DNA from: Marinobacter salarius
Lineage (GTDB): Bacteria > Pseudomonadota > Gammaproteobacteria > Pseudomonadales > Oleiphilaceae
Length of the DNA stretch: 64,000 bases
Assembly: GCF_032922745.1 (NCBI RefSeq)
Contig: NZ_CP136693.1
Coordinates: 682,001 to 746,000, forward strand
Direction: 5' to 3'
Part shown: piece after piece, positions 25,642-34,895 of the stretch
Layout: each line of letters begins with the position of its first letter
Position numbering within the stretch: position 1 is the stretch's first letter
The notes under the pieces: model-generated
The model's database searches: none
Seen by the model: the letters and a program-made list of their open reading frames with translations, nothing else
What the model was told of the DNA's origin: nothing
Made by a program: the position numbers and the translations under genes

Positions 25642-26100
25642 ATGGAATGGAGTCTCACGCATGTCTGGCTGATACTCGCCCTCGTATTGAGTCTCGCAGA
25701 ACTGACGTCCGGTGTGCTGGTGCTACTGGCACTGGGTATCGCAGCTGCTTTAACGGCGCTGTTGAGCGCTCTCGGCGCCCCTTTCGAATGGCAACTGGTC
25801 GGTATGGGCGTGTTTTCGGGCATTCTGGTGCCCATTGCCATTCGCTGGATCAAACCGAGGTTTTCCCCCAAGGGTGTCGCTTACGGGACGACCGGCACCG
25901 GCGTCGAGCAGGGCAAGCAGTATCGCACGCTGAAGCGCGATTTTGACGGTGCCAGTGGCATCAAGGTCAACGGCGACTTCTATCGCCTCCGCACCAGCGA
26001 TACCGGCATGACCGAACTGCCCGCAGGCACCGAGGTTACTTTCGAACGTTTTGACGGCACCACTGCCGTTGTTCACACGATCACTAAAAAGGAGCAGTAA
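25642..26100 (+). CDS. NfeD-family membrane protein
   Basis: 152 residues: two or three N-terminal membrane helices (HVWLILALVLSLAELTSGVLVLLALGIAA) and a small C-terminal OB-fold-like beta domain (LKRDFDGASGIKVNGDFYRLR, TEVTFERFDG). NfeD short forms pair with SPFH/stomatin proteins in membrane microdomains; that partner gene follows 2 bases after the stop. The ATG at 25642 is weakly preceded by a ribosome site, but a longer in-frame start would add a non-hydrophobic segment. Confidence 0.88.
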   Translation: MEWSLTHVWLILALVLSLAELTSGVLVLLALGIAAALTALLSALGAPFEWQLVGMGVFSGILVPIAIRWIKPRFSPKGVAYGTTGTGVEQGKQYRTLKRDFDGASGIKVNGDFYRLRTSDTGMTELPAGTEVTFERFDGTTAVVHTITKKEQ

Positions 26101-26102
26101 AC

Positions 26103-27134
26103 ATGGAAAACGTGGTTTCCCCGGGGTTGGTGATCAGCCTTATTTTCGTCGTCATTGGTATTTTCATCATCGCCAAGGGCCTGGTGATTGTGCGCCAGTC
26201 CGAAGTGATGGTGATCGAGCGGCTAGGGTCATTCAATCGCATACTGGAGAGTGGTGTTAACATCATCATCCCCTTCATCGAGCGCCCGCGCGCTATCACC
26301 ATGACCCGCTACGTGCGCATCGGCGACGAATATCATCCAAGCAGCAGTTTCGAAACCCGCATTGACCGCCGCGAAACCGTCATGGACTTCCCCGGTCAGC
26401 CGGTGGTAACCACCGACAACGTCACCGTGAACATCAACGGCGCGCTTTACTACCAGATTATCGACCCACGCCGTGCGGTTTACGAAGTGGCCAACATGAG
26501 CCAGGCGGTCGAGGTTCTGGCTAAAACCACCCTGCGCTCCGTGGTGGGCAAGATGGAGCTGGACAAGCTGTTTGAATCCCGTAGTGAAGTGAACAACGCC
26601 ATCCAGGCCGAAATGGAAGAAGCGGCGTCAAAGTGGGGTGTGAAGCTGACTCGCGTTGAAGTTCAGGACATCAGCATGCCGGAGGAGGTGGAAGAGGCCA
26701 TGCGCCTGCAGATGGCCGCCGAACGTAAGCGTCGCGCCACGGTGACCGAGGCCGAAGGTGAGAAGTCTGCCGCCATTGCCATGGCCCAGGGCCAGCGGGA
26801 ATCCGCCATCCTCAACGCTGAGGGCGACAAGGAATCTGCCATCCTGCGAGCCCAGGGTGAGCAGGAGTCCATCCGCCTGGTTTTGAGTGCCATGGGTGAC
26901 ACCGAAGAGAACAAGCAGACCGTTATCGGCTATCTGCTGGGACAAAGCTACATCAAGGTACTGCCGAACATGGCCAAGGAAGGGGAACGGGTCTTCGTAC
27001 CTTACGAGTCATCCGCCCTGCTGGGCTCCATGGGCATGTTCCGGGAACTGGCGGGCAGCCCCGAAGACATCGTGCGCCAGAGTGTGAAACAGGATGGCCT
27101 GCGCGGTGGTATGGTGGCGGCCGGCAACAGCTAG
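26103..27134 (+). CDS. qmcA: SPFH/Band 7 domain protein, QmcA-like
   Basis: 343 residues. One N-terminal anchor (VISLIFVVIGIFIIAKG) precedes an SPFH domain (VIVRQSEVMVIERLGSFNRILESG), then a coiled-coil rich in Glu, Ala and Gln (about residues 215-270, with repeats of ESAILNAEGDKESAILRAQG) typical of stomatin-like oligomers. Such proteins scaffold membrane domains and protect proteases or other membrane complexes. It follows the NfeD gene by 2 bases, with the ribosome site inside that gene, so the two are co-translated. A role in membrane protein quality control is likely but not proven. Confidence 0.9.
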   Translation: MENVVSPGLVISLIFVVIGIFIIAKGLVIVRQSEVMVIERLGSFNRILESGVNIIIPFIERPRAITMTRYVRIGDEYHPSSSFETRIDRRETVMDFPGQPVVTTDNVTVNINGALYYQIIDPRRAVYEVANMSQAVEVLAKTTLRSVVGKMELDKLFESRSEVNNAIQAEMEEAASKWGVKLTRVEVQDISMPEEVEEAMRLQMAAERKRRATVTEAEGEKSAAIAMAQGQRESAILNAEGDKESAILRAQGEQESIRLVLSAMGDTEENKQTVIGYLLGQSYIKVLPNMAKEGERVFVPYESSALLGSMGMFRELAGSPEDIVRQSVKQDGLRGGMVAAGNS

Positions 27135-27166
27135 AACATGCGGACACTCAGCGGCTTCGGCAGCCC

Positions 27167-27760
27167 CTATTCCAGGAGGTTGTCGAGGGGTCGCTGATAA
27201 CCCGGCGCAAACACTTCCAGGAAATACATCACCTCCGGCAGGGCGTCATCCTCCAGCTTTTTCAGGATGTGACCCGCAGCTGGCTCAAACTCCTTGTTGC
27301 CCGCCTGCATCTCAGCCTGGCATTTCAACAATGCCGAGAGTCGGTCGGCCGCTTTGATCAATTCTTTCTCCTCATGACCCCATCCGGATTCACGAACATA
27401 GGGCGCAAAATCCTCCCGCAGATCCGCCGGTAGTAGCGCCAGCAATTCGGCCTCAGCCTTGTGTTCGATGTCTCCAAACGCTTCCCGCATAACCCGGGAA
27501 TGGTATTTGACCGGTGTCGGCATATCGCCTGTAATAACCTCTGTGGCATCGTGGTAGAGCGCTGCGGCAGCGATCCGGTCAGCGTTGACCTGCCCGCCAA
27601 AATGGCGGTTACGGATAATCGCAAGCGCATGGGCCAGGGTAGCCACCTCCCAGGAATGCGTGGCAACATTTTCCTCGATCGCGTTGCGCATCAACCCCCA
27701 TCGCTTGATCCACCGCAGGCGAGACACGTAGGCAAAGAAATGGCTGAGAGGGCGTTTCAT
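27167..27760 (-). CDS. yfbR: 5'-deoxynucleotidase (HD domain, YfbR-like)
   Basis: 197-residue HD-domain phosphohydrolase. Metal-binding residues are H in ATHSWEVATLAHAL and the HD pair in LYHDATEVITGDMPTPVKY, and the family stretch MRNAIEENVATHSW is at the start. E. coli YfbR removes phosphate from deoxyribonucleoside 5'-monophosphates. Length and motif order match. It converges on the SPFH gene and diverges from the periplasmic binding protein gene. No ribosome site stands out, but the start is fixed by the family's N-terminus. Confidence 0.9.
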   Translation of the reverse strand: MKRPLSHFFAYVSRLRWIKRWGLMRNAIEENVATHSWEVATLAHALAIIRNRHFGGQVNADRIAAAALYHDATEVITGDMPTPVKYHSRVMREAFGDIEHKAEAELLALLPADLREDFAPYVRESGWGHEEKELIKAADRLSALLKCQAEMQAGNKEFEPAAGHILKKLEDDALPEVMYFLEVFAPGYQRPLDNLLE

Positions 27761-27904
27761 ATTGGGCGCTTCACATTTTGCATGAGTTTAATAGTTGGCC
27801 TCTTTTGGCTAAGATTAAATAGTGGTAATGTGAATGGACGTTCAAACCTTGATGCTGGGAAGCACGCCACCTTGAAACTCCGACACCGATTTAATCGCAG
27901 ACAT

Positions 27905-28711
27905 ATGCCGAAAGCCGCTCTTTTAATACTCGGCCTTACGCTAACGATCGTTTTTAAATCCACGGTTTCCGCACAGACCGAAATTGCTGTCGGCGTCTAT
28001 GACTACCCTCCTATTGCCAGTGTGAACAGCGAAAACCAGGCCGAGGGCCTACTCGGTGATCTGCTAGGAGAGCTGGACTCAACAAACAACAACGTCACGT
28101 TCCGAGTTGTCTACACCTCCCCCAAGCGCCGGCACCTGGATTTCCACGCGGGATTGTACGACGTTATTTTCTTTGAAAACCCGAGCTGGGGTTGGGAAAA
28201 TCTGCCTGTTAGCACCTCCCGACCGATCCTGATGGACGACGATATCTATGTCGCGCTCAGCAAACCCGGTCGTGACCAAAGCTTCTTTGACAACATCACC
28301 GAGCGACACATCGTTGCCATCTCGGGCTATCACTATGGCTTCGCCGGCCTGTCCACGGATAACGCCGAGCTTGAGAAGCGGTTCAGTATCGAGTTCTCCC
28401 ACAGCCACAGCCGCAATCTTGAACTGATCAAGGCGGACCGACCGTCACTGGCCGAAGTGGCCGTGGTCAGTCGCTCCTATCTTCAGAGCCACATGAACAA
28501 CCATCCCGAGGACAGGGGCAGGTTCCTAGTGTCCGATAGCCCCGATCAAACCTACCTACTACATATCATGGCACGGAAAAACGGCCCCATCGACACGGAC
28601 AATCTGGAACAGTTGCTGTCCCCGCTGTTCAAAGACGGGCGCTACCAGCAACTTGTCGGTCGACGCGGCCTCCAGTTACCGCCGGGCATCCCTGACTCGG
28701 CAACTCCCTGA
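27905..28711 (+). CDS. Periplasmic solute-binding-like protein (SBP_bac_3 type), solitary
   Basis: About 268 residues starting with a signal peptide (LLILGLTLTIVFKSTVSA). The mature part has the fold of amino-acid-binding proteins: VGVYDYPPIASVNSENQAEGLLGDLL, YDVIFFENPSWGWENLPVS and the C-terminal YLLHIMARKNGP. No transporter genes are adjacent, so it could be an orphan binding protein or a sensor component. The ATG at 27905 starts the signal peptide but has no clear ribosome site; a GTG 75 bases upstream is a weak alternative. It converges on the large AsmA-like gene. Confidence 0.75.
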   Translation: MPKAALLILGLTLTIVFKSTVSAQTEIAVGVYDYPPIASVNSENQAEGLLGDLLGELDSTNNNVTFRVVYTSPKRRHLDFHAGLYDVIFFENPSWGWENLPVSTSRPILMDDDIYVALSKPGRDQSFFDNITERHIVAISGYHYGFAGLSTDNAELEKRFSIEFSHSHSRNLELIKADRPSLAEVAVVSRSYLQSHMNNHPEDRGRFLVSDSPDQTYLLHIMARKNGPIDTDNLEQLLSPLFKDGRYQQLVGRRGLQLPPGIPDSATP

Positions 28712-28723
28712 TCCCAACCGCTG

Positions 28724-31636
28724 TCACCGCACATCCAGCTCAAAGCTGATGGTCACGGTGCCGGCCTCATCGGCCGTGGCATCGCGAACGGGGTCAAGCA
28801 GGTATACCTGGTTCTCCGACGCTCCATACTCCTGCAACATTTGCTCCCGGAGCCATACCCCCCGGGATGTTGCCAGGTTGCCCAAGGCCTCGGGCGGCAG
28901 CTCCATATCCGCTATCAGCCGTTTCACCAGCGCCTGCTCCCACTCCCGTTCGCCCGGTTCTGCGCTCCCGCCGGCAACGTCGTTTCGGAAAGCGTCCGTT
29001 GAAGCAACATAATCCGAGTCCGAGTACGCCTGCTCAAGCCGAGCGATACGCGCTGACGCGGAAGTCTCATCTGCTATGCCCAATTGCTCGAACAGTTTCT
29101 GCCGCCGCAACGCGTCTCCGTCCGCCTCCGGTGCTACCGCTCCACGAACATTGAGCGCAAGATCAGGACGTTCATTCAAAGCCTTGCCCAGTGCCTCCAG
29201 TTTGACGTCTTCCTTATCGGCAAGCTCCGTGCGCCCCGCTTCAAAACGCACACTGCCCAGCTCTTCTCCCGACAGGCCCGCAAAATCCGCAATCGAACCC
29301 AGCATGCTGAATGGCGACGTGGCGGCTTTGGCAACGAGGTTTACGAATGTCCTCATGACAACCTGACCAATATTGAAGTCCGGACTTTCCAGATCTCCGC
29401 TGATGGGCAGGTCGATATCGATGACACCCTGCCGATCACGCAGTAACGCCAGGCCAAGCTTGACCGGTGCACTGACGGCCTCGTCACTCGGAACAGGGCC
29501 TCCAAGCTCCAGTCGATCCAGGATAACGCTGTTGGCGGCATCCAGACGGCTGCCGGAAAACTCATAATCCAGATCCAGCTTGAGCTTGCCGCTGTCCACG
29601 CTGTATCCCAGGTAACGGCCAAAATACGGCGACAGCATGGGCAATGAAACGTTCTCCATAGTCAGCTTCAGATCGCTCACATTATCGGTTCCCAGTGTGC
29701 CCACGGAACCATCCAGCGCCATGGTTGCCACATCGCCAACCCGCCCCTGGATCGAGACCTTGCCCTGTTGCGGCGCCACGTTGCTAAGCCCGGCTACCGA
29801 GCCGCGCAGCTGGTCGAATCGGGTTGCGAACGTCGGGTCCAGGGTCCGATCGGTGTAGGAGATGGCGCCTTCTTCCAGCATCAGTTGGCCGATACGGAAG
29901 ATGAAGCCGGGTTCGTCGTCACTACTGGTTGTTTCCTCATCTGGCGAGGGTTGATCCGATGGCGAAGATCTGACAATCCGCTCAACATTGTGAACGCCAT
30001 TGCTTTCACGAACCACGTTCACCACGGGACCCGCCAGGGTAATGGTGCCAATTTGCAGCCGCGCTGGCGCGACGTTGTATTCCAGTGGTTCCAGGCGTAC
30101 GCTCTGCCAACGGATCAGGGGCTGGTCACTGTCGCCAAGACGCAGATCCAGGGAGGCCACCTCGCCAGTCCCACTAAACGTACCCGTCATCGGGTCTTGC
30201 TGTTGGTCCAGATCCAGGTTGCCATCGACGGACAAAAGGCCATTCCTGACCTCCAGGTTCGCCGCCTGGTTGATATAGGCCCCAAACTGCGAAAGAGCAA
30301 CCTTACTGCCAGACAGCCCGGCCTCCAGCGTGAAAGGCGCCAATGTGGCCTGACCATTGATCGAAAGTCTCCCACCACCGTTCAGTGCACCACTGGCGTT
30401 GTAATTGACCGGTTCCTCCAGGCGATGGGAGATCTCATCGATACTGATCGACAGGTCCTCAAGGGCCAGTTCGGCGGGCAGTTGCGGCTGCTCGTCCCGC
30501 CAGTTCACGTTGCTGTTGGCCAGTTCCACGCCGGACACAGACCAGCGAAATGGCACACCTGCTCCACCATCGTCACTGCCTGTTTCGTCCGTACCATCCT
30601 GAAACGGTGCCAGCAGATTGAGCTGGCCATCCGTGTCGCGATGCAGGGACAGGCTGACGCCATCGATATTTACGGTACCCGTCGACAGTTCCCGTTCGTT
30701 AAGCCCGAAACGGATACCACCCACGCTCAGGCGGTCCGCGCTCAGTAGCTCATCGTCGTTTCCAGTCTCAAGGCCGAGATCGACATCGTTAATGGTGAGC
30801 TGGCCCTCCGAGGTGGTTAGATACAGCTCACCGGAAGAACGCAGTTCGTACTGCGAACTGAGGGTCACACTGCCGCTACGAAGCTGGTAGGGAAGATAGG
30901 GCTTGAGGAAATGCTGCAGGGTTTCGTGGGACACCTCGCCAAGTTTGAGAAACCCTTTTGAATAGAGAGGGGCGATACTCAGGTTGCCTTCCCACTCAAT
31001 GGTCTGGCACCCGACCGCTGCCAGCAGGTAATAGTTGCTGTCGGCGTCCTCACGGGGCCAGGTGGCCAGGTCGTTCAATGCCAGATCCAGGGGCGTAACC
31101 CGGAATTCCTCATGGCCTTGCTGGCTGAAATCCCGGAACAGCAGCTCGCCACCCGAGACCCTGATCCGGTCAAAATAGACTCTGGGCGGCTCTCCTGAAT
31201 CTGCTTCCTCGGGCGCCGGTTCTTCGCCACCAGGATTGTTGGCCTGCCAGTCCCGGGCGAAGTTGACACTATAGTCCTCCAGCAAATCCACGCGAACGTA
31301 GGGGGCTTCCAGCTCAATCTCCTGCAGCGCTACGATTCCGGTTAGCAATCGCCAGACGCCGAGGTTGGCGTAAAGGCTGTCAAAGGCAACCACCGGTTCG
31401 CCTTCAGCGTCCCTGGCCTCCAGGCCAACGGCTTCGACGCTCATGGCGAAGGGGTTCACCTGGATCTCTTCAATCTCGGCCTGCCACCCCATGTGTTGGT
31501 CCAGCCGCTCCGGCAGCGTTCGCTCCAGCCACCATGGCAGTAGCGCAAACCCGGCGAGGGCATAGATCACCACCAGCACCAGTACCACTATCGAGATATT
31601 TCTGGCAGACAATCGTCGTTTGCGGTTCGCAGCCAC
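28724..31636 (-). CDS. Large AsmA-like protein with DUF748 domain
   Basis: 970 residues. A single N-terminal membrane anchor (ISIVVLVLVVIYALAGFALLPWWLE) is followed by repeats of the AsmA/DUF748 fold (for example PEFNIGQVVMRTFVNLVAKAA near residue 790) and a C-terminal segment KLFEQLGIADETSASARIARLEQAY. Such bridge-like proteins span the periplasm and are linked to phospholipid transport to the outer membrane. The GTG start at 31636 with AAGGAG upstream is better than a TTG 21 bases earlier. It lies next to pdxH, divergently. Confidence 0.82.
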   Translation of the reverse strand: MAANRKRRLSARNISIVVLVLVVIYALAGFALLPWWLERTLPERLDQHMGWQAEIEEIQVNPFAMSVEAVGLEARDAEGEPVVAFDSLYANLGVWRLLTGIVALQEIELEAPYVRVDLLEDYSVNFARDWQANNPGGEEPAPEEADSGEPPRVYFDRIRVSGGELLFRDFSQQGHEEFRVTPLDLALNDLATWPREDADSNYYLLAAVGCQTIEWEGNLSIAPLYSKGFLKLGEVSHETLQHFLKPYLPYQLRSGSVTLSSQYELRSSGELYLTTSEGQLTINDVDLGLETGNDDELLSADRLSVGGIRFGLNERELSTGTVNIDGVSLSLHRDTDGQLNLLAPFQDGTDETGSDDGGAGVPFRWSVSGVELANSNVNWRDEQPQLPAELALEDLSISIDEISHRLEEPVNYNASGALNGGGRLSINGQATLAPFTLEAGLSGSKVALSQFGAYINQAANLEVRNGLLSVDGNLDLDQQQDPMTGTFSGTGEVASLDLRLGDSDQPLIRWQSVRLEPLEYNVAPARLQIGTITLAGPVVNVVRESNGVHNVERIVRSSPSDQPSPDEETTSSDDEPGFIFRIGQLMLEEGAISYTDRTLDPTFATRFDQLRGSVAGLSNVAPQQGKVSIQGRVGDVATMALDGSVGTLGTDNVSDLKLTMENVSLPMLSPYFGRYLGYSVDSGKLKLDLDYEFSGSRLDAANSVILDRLELGGPVPSDEAVSAPVKLGLALLRDRQGVIDIDLPISGDLESPDFNIGQVVMRTFVNLVAKAATSPFSMLGSIADFAGLSGEELGSVRFEAGRTELADKEDVKLEALGKALNERPDLALNVRGAVAPEADGDALRRQKLFEQLGIADETSASARIARLEQAYSDSDYVASTDAFRNDVAGGSAEPGEREWEQALVKRLIADMELPPEALGNLATSRGVWLREQMLQEYGASENQVYLLDPVRDATADEAGTVTISFELDVR

Positions 31637-31816
31637 CGGGCTCTCCTTGTTTTTCAATGCTGACAGGCGCAGTCTGTCGCCAATCTGTCCACCAAGGATA
31701 GCCCGCCAGTCACCGGTTTGTCAGCCGGACAGCGCGATGGACTGACATGGAGCGACGAACCCGATATTCTGTTTTCACCGTATCAAGCGACGAAATCCCT
31801 CATTCAGGAAACCCGA

Positions 31817-32452
31817 ATGGATATTAGCGATATGCGCCGCGACTTCGAAAGCGAAGGCCTCGAGCGCGACGCCCTTGATGACAACCCCGTCAGACAATTC
31901 CAGAACTGGTTCGCGGATGCCCGTGAGGCCGGCATTCTTGAGCCCAATGCCATGTCACTGGCCACCTCAGGCGGAGACGGTATGCCTGACATACGAACCG
32001 TCCTGTTGAAATACTTCGACGACGCCGGCTTCGTATTCTATACCAACTACGGCAGCCGCAAGGCCCACGAGATGGCAGAAAATCCAAAAGCCGCCCTGCT
32101 GTTCCCCTGGATCGGGCTGAACCGCCAGGTGCGGATTCAGGGCCATGTGGAAAAGGTCAGCAAATCCGAATCCCTGAGGTACTTCACCTCACGTCCCCGG
32201 GGCAGCCAGATTGGTGCCTGGGTATCCGAACAGAGCAGGGCGATCAACTCCCGCGGTTTGCTGGAACAGAAAGTGGCCGAGATGAAACGCCGGTTCAAGG
32301 ACGGCGCGATCCCGCTACCCGATTTTTGGGGCGGTTACCGCGTGGTGCCGGAACGAATCGAGTTCTGGCAGGGGCGGCCGAGTCGCCTGCATGACCGCTT
32401 TGAATACGTCAGGCAGGGCGATGGCTGGCACATCGACCGTCTACAGCCGTAA
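31817..32452 (+). CDS. pdxH: Pyridoxamine 5'-phosphate oxidase
   Basis: 211 residues, the normal PdxH length. It makes pyridoxal 5'-phosphate from pyridoxamine/pyridoxine 5'-phosphate with FMN and O2 in the cytoplasm. Landmarks are MSLATSGGDGMPDIRTVLLKYF (FMN), FVFYTNYGSRKAHEMAENPKAALLFPW and the C-terminal RFEYVRQGDGWHIDRLQP signature. The ATG at 31817 has AGGAA at the right distance, so the longer frame upstream is not used. It precedes tag by 40 bases. Confidence 0.96.
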   Translation: MDISDMRRDFESEGLERDALDDNPVRQFQNWFADAREAGILEPNAMSLATSGGDGMPDIRTVLLKYFDDAGFVFYTNYGSRKAHEMAENPKAALLFPWIGLNRQVRIQGHVEKVSKSESLRYFTSRPRGSQIGAWVSEQSRAINSRGLLEQKVAEMKRRFKDGAIPLPDFWGGYRVVPERIEFWQGRPSRLHDRFEYVRQGDGWHIDRLQP

Positions 32453-32492
32453 TCCGCGCGGCTCCACCAACCTCAGGCGAGAAGGCAGGACT

Positions 32493-33080
32493 ATGGACAA
32501 TCAACAACGCTGTCCCTGGTGTGGCGATGACCCGATCTACGTTCACTACCACGACACCGTATGGGGCCGCCCCGAATACGACGACCTGGCGCTGTTTGAG
32601 AAACTGTGCCTCGACGGCCAGCAGGCGGGCCTGAGCTGGATCACCATACTCAAGAAACAGGACAACTACCGTGCCGCCTACGACCATTTCGACCCTGAAA
32701 AAATCGTCCGTTATGACGAGGCCAAAGTCGACGCCTTGCTGCAGGACACCGGCATCGTCCGTAACCGCCTGAAAGTCGAGTCCATCATTCGCAACGCCAG
32801 GGGCTACCTGGAGCTGCAGGATCAGGGCCACTCGTTCAGTGACTTCCTGTGGTCGTTTGTCGGTGGAGAGCCTATCCAGAATCACTGGCAGCGCTTTGCT
32901 GACGTACCGGTTTACACACCCGAGGCTGAAGCCATGTCCAAGGCACTGAAAAAACGCGGCTTCAACTTTGTGGGGCCCACCATTGTATATGCCTTCATGC
33001 AGGCCACGGGCATGGTCAATGACCATCTCGTTCAATGCCCCCAGCACGCCACCTGCCGTGAGCTCGCGGACAATGTCTGA
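32493..33080 (+). CDS. tag: DNA-3-methyladenine glycosylase I
   Basis: 195 residues. The family's zinc-binding residues are visible: N-terminal CPWCGDDPIYVHYHDTVWG and a C-terminal QCPQHATC. The base-recognition core FEKLCLDGQQAGLSWITILKKQ and the helix-hairpin-helix-like GFNFVGPTIVYAFMQATGMVNDH match Tag. It removes 3-methyladenine from DNA. The ATG was chosen as the point where the CPWC end begins. It lies 40 bases after pdxH, so likely co-transcribed. Confidence 0.95.
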   Translation: MDNQQRCPWCGDDPIYVHYHDTVWGRPEYDDLALFEKLCLDGQQAGLSWITILKKQDNYRAAYDHFDPEKIVRYDEAKVDALLQDTGIVRNRLKVESIIRNARGYLELQDQGHSFSDFLWSFVGGEPIQNHWQRFADVPVYTPEAEAMSKALKKRGFNFVGPTIVYAFMQATGMVNDHLVQCPQHATCRELADNV

Positions 33081-33299
33081 CTATTATTTCCGCGGCGTTA
33101 CACGACTGGAATGATCCCAAACGATCCGTTGCTCGTAAGTCCGTGGGTAGCACATCATCCCCGCGTTTTACGGTGAGAGTCATACGGTGAGAATAACCCT
33201 GCAAGAACTCAGGCAGTCGACCTACCCGGCCATTGAGAGGGTGGGTATGGAGCCCGCCGCTATCGAACCAATGAGGATTCGGGTTCAGGGGAAAAGCTC

Positions 33300-33752
33300 G
33301 TGATTGCCGTCGCCAGGCTGGCGATCGTCGTCGGCATTGGCGGCCTCCTGCCGTTCCTTGCCGCCATTCTTGGGCTCTTTACGTTGCCTGAACAGAGCCT
33401 GGCCATCTCCCGCTATTTCTACCTGTACAGCGCGGGCATTCTGGCCTTTATGGCGGGCATCTACTGGCCACTGGCCATGCAGCTTGAGAATCGCTGCTAC
33501 CCGATTTCCCCCCTGGTAACCATGTTGTTGAGCCAAGTGTTCTTCATCACCGCCGGCATTGGTCTGCTGTTGCCCATTGCCGGCCAGATCCTGGTTTACA
33601 CGCTGGCCTATGTCGCGCTGTATGTCGTCGACGCTCGCTGGATGAGGGGCTATTGGCCGGACTGGTATCTGAAGTTGCGGCTGGGACTGACGGCTGTTGT
33701 CCTGGCGTGCCAGGTAGCGGCGGGCGTCTGGTTCGTTCTGGCCCAGAGCTAA
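33300..33752 (+). CDS. DUF3429 membrane protein
   Basis: 150 residues with four to five membrane helices (LAIVVGIGGLLPFLAAILG, YSAGILAFMAGIYWPLA, GQILVYTLAYVALYVVDA, LTAVVLACQVAAGVWFVL). The G-I-Y-W-P-L and D-A-R-W stretches are family features. No function is established. A GTG start at 33300 follows an AGGGG site. A 219-base gap without a gene separates it from tag. It converges on the sigma factor gene. Confidence 0.8.
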   Translation: MIAVARLAIVVGIGGLLPFLAAILGLFTLPEQSLAISRYFYLYSAGILAFMAGIYWPLAMQLENRCYPISPLVTMLLSQVFFITAGIGLLLPIAGQILVYTLAYVALYVVDARWMRGYWPDWYLKLRLGLTAVVLACQVAAGVWFVLAQS

Positions 33753-33776
33753 GCCAGTCGATCCCAGCCCTGGATG

Positions 33777-34775
33777 CTAACCCCGGAGCTCGTCGTTGGG
33801 GTCGATAAATCGGCCCTGCAACTTTTTCAGGGCGCTTTTCTCTATCTGCCGCACCCGTTCCCGGCTTATTCCCAGGTCATCGGAGATGACCTGCAGGGTT
33901 TCCGGTTCGGGGAGCCCCAGGCCGTAACGCCTGGCCAGGACATCCTTTTCCCGCGAGCTCAGTTCCGCCAAGAGAGTAGCCAGTGTCCGCTTGCGGTCAC
34001 GCTGGGCCATGTCGTGGTCCGGCGCACACTGATCGTCTGCGCTGAGACTGTCACCCAGCGTAATGCTACCCTCCGTGCTCACCGGCAGATCCACCGACAC
34101 TTCCATGCTGGCCAGCGCCCGCAGCTCACCAATGCGGGACGGCGACACTTCAATCTCCCGCGCCAGTTCAGTCTGCGACGGCGTGCGGCCTAATGTCTGG
34201 TGCAGCACCAGGGATTTTTTCTGCAACAGACGGATTTCATCGACCACGTTTTCAGGGGTATGCACAAGCCGGGTTCCGCGCTTCATGCACCGCTTCACCT
34301 CTTCGCTGATCCACCAGTAGGCATAGGTCGAGAAACGAAAGCCCTTGGTAGGATCAAACCGCTCCACGGCCTTGATCAGACCCACATTGGCATCCTGAAT
34401 GACATCCGACATGGGAATACCGCGGTTGGCGTAGCGCCTTGCAATATGCACTGCAAGCCGGAGGTTGCTGCGAATCAGCCGCTGACGGCTTGAGGTGGCA
34501 AGATGATAGGCACGACGACACCGCGTCGAAAAAGCACAGGCGTCGCCCAGGCTTCCAACCACTTCGCGGAATGTCTGAGGGGTACCTTCCGGCAAGGCCA
34601 GCTCGGCAGATATGATCCGATAGCAGAAGGTCAGACGCCGTGAAAGTCGGCGCTCGCCCTCATTGGTGAGCAATTCGTAACGGGACGCATCCCTGAAGTA
34701 CAGCCCCACCAGGGATTCCGTTTCGCCGGAATGGGCTATGGTCGGAGACGGCCCCGGGCTCTGAACATCAGTCAT
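33777..34775 (-). CDS. Sigma-70 family RNA polymerase sigma factor, RpoS-like but divergent
   Basis: 332 residues with regions 1.2 to 4.2 in order: VGLYFRDASRYELLTNEGERRLSRRL, LRLAVHIARRYANRGIPMSDVIQDANVGLIKAVERFDPTKGFRFSTYAYWWISEEVKR (core recognition and -10 region), and a region 4 helix-turn-helix VISDDLGISRERVRQIEKSALKKL. It resembles RpoS/RpoH-class group 2 factors, but the usual WWIRQ is WWISEE and the following basic patch differs (CMKRGTRLVHTP), which should change -10 recognition or melting. It lies 120 bases after ask on the same strand. Whether it responds to osmotic or stationary stress is not known. Confidence 0.85.
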   Translation of the reverse strand: MTDVQSPGPSPTIAHSGETESLVGLYFRDASRYELLTNEGERRLSRRLTFCYRIISAELALPEGTPQTFREVVGSLGDACAFSTRCRRAYHLATSSRQRLIRSNLRLAVHIARRYANRGIPMSDVIQDANVGLIKAVERFDPTKGFRFSTYAYWWISEEVKRCMKRGTRLVHTPENVVDEIRLLQKKSLVLHQTLGRTPSQTELAREIEVSPSRIGELRALASMEVSVDLPVSTEGSITLGDSLSADDQCAPDHDMAQRDRKRTLATLLAELSSREKDVLARRYGLGLPEPETLQVISDDLGISRERVRQIEKSALKKLQGRFIDPNDELRG

Positions 34776-34895
34776 GGCACAGGTTCCGATCGCGAATTTC
34801 CAGAGGATACGCGCGGAACAGCGTCATGGATCCCCCCGCACAGGGGAACCCGAAGCCAATAACGGCAATTACGGACAGAGTTGTACCTGTTCGGA

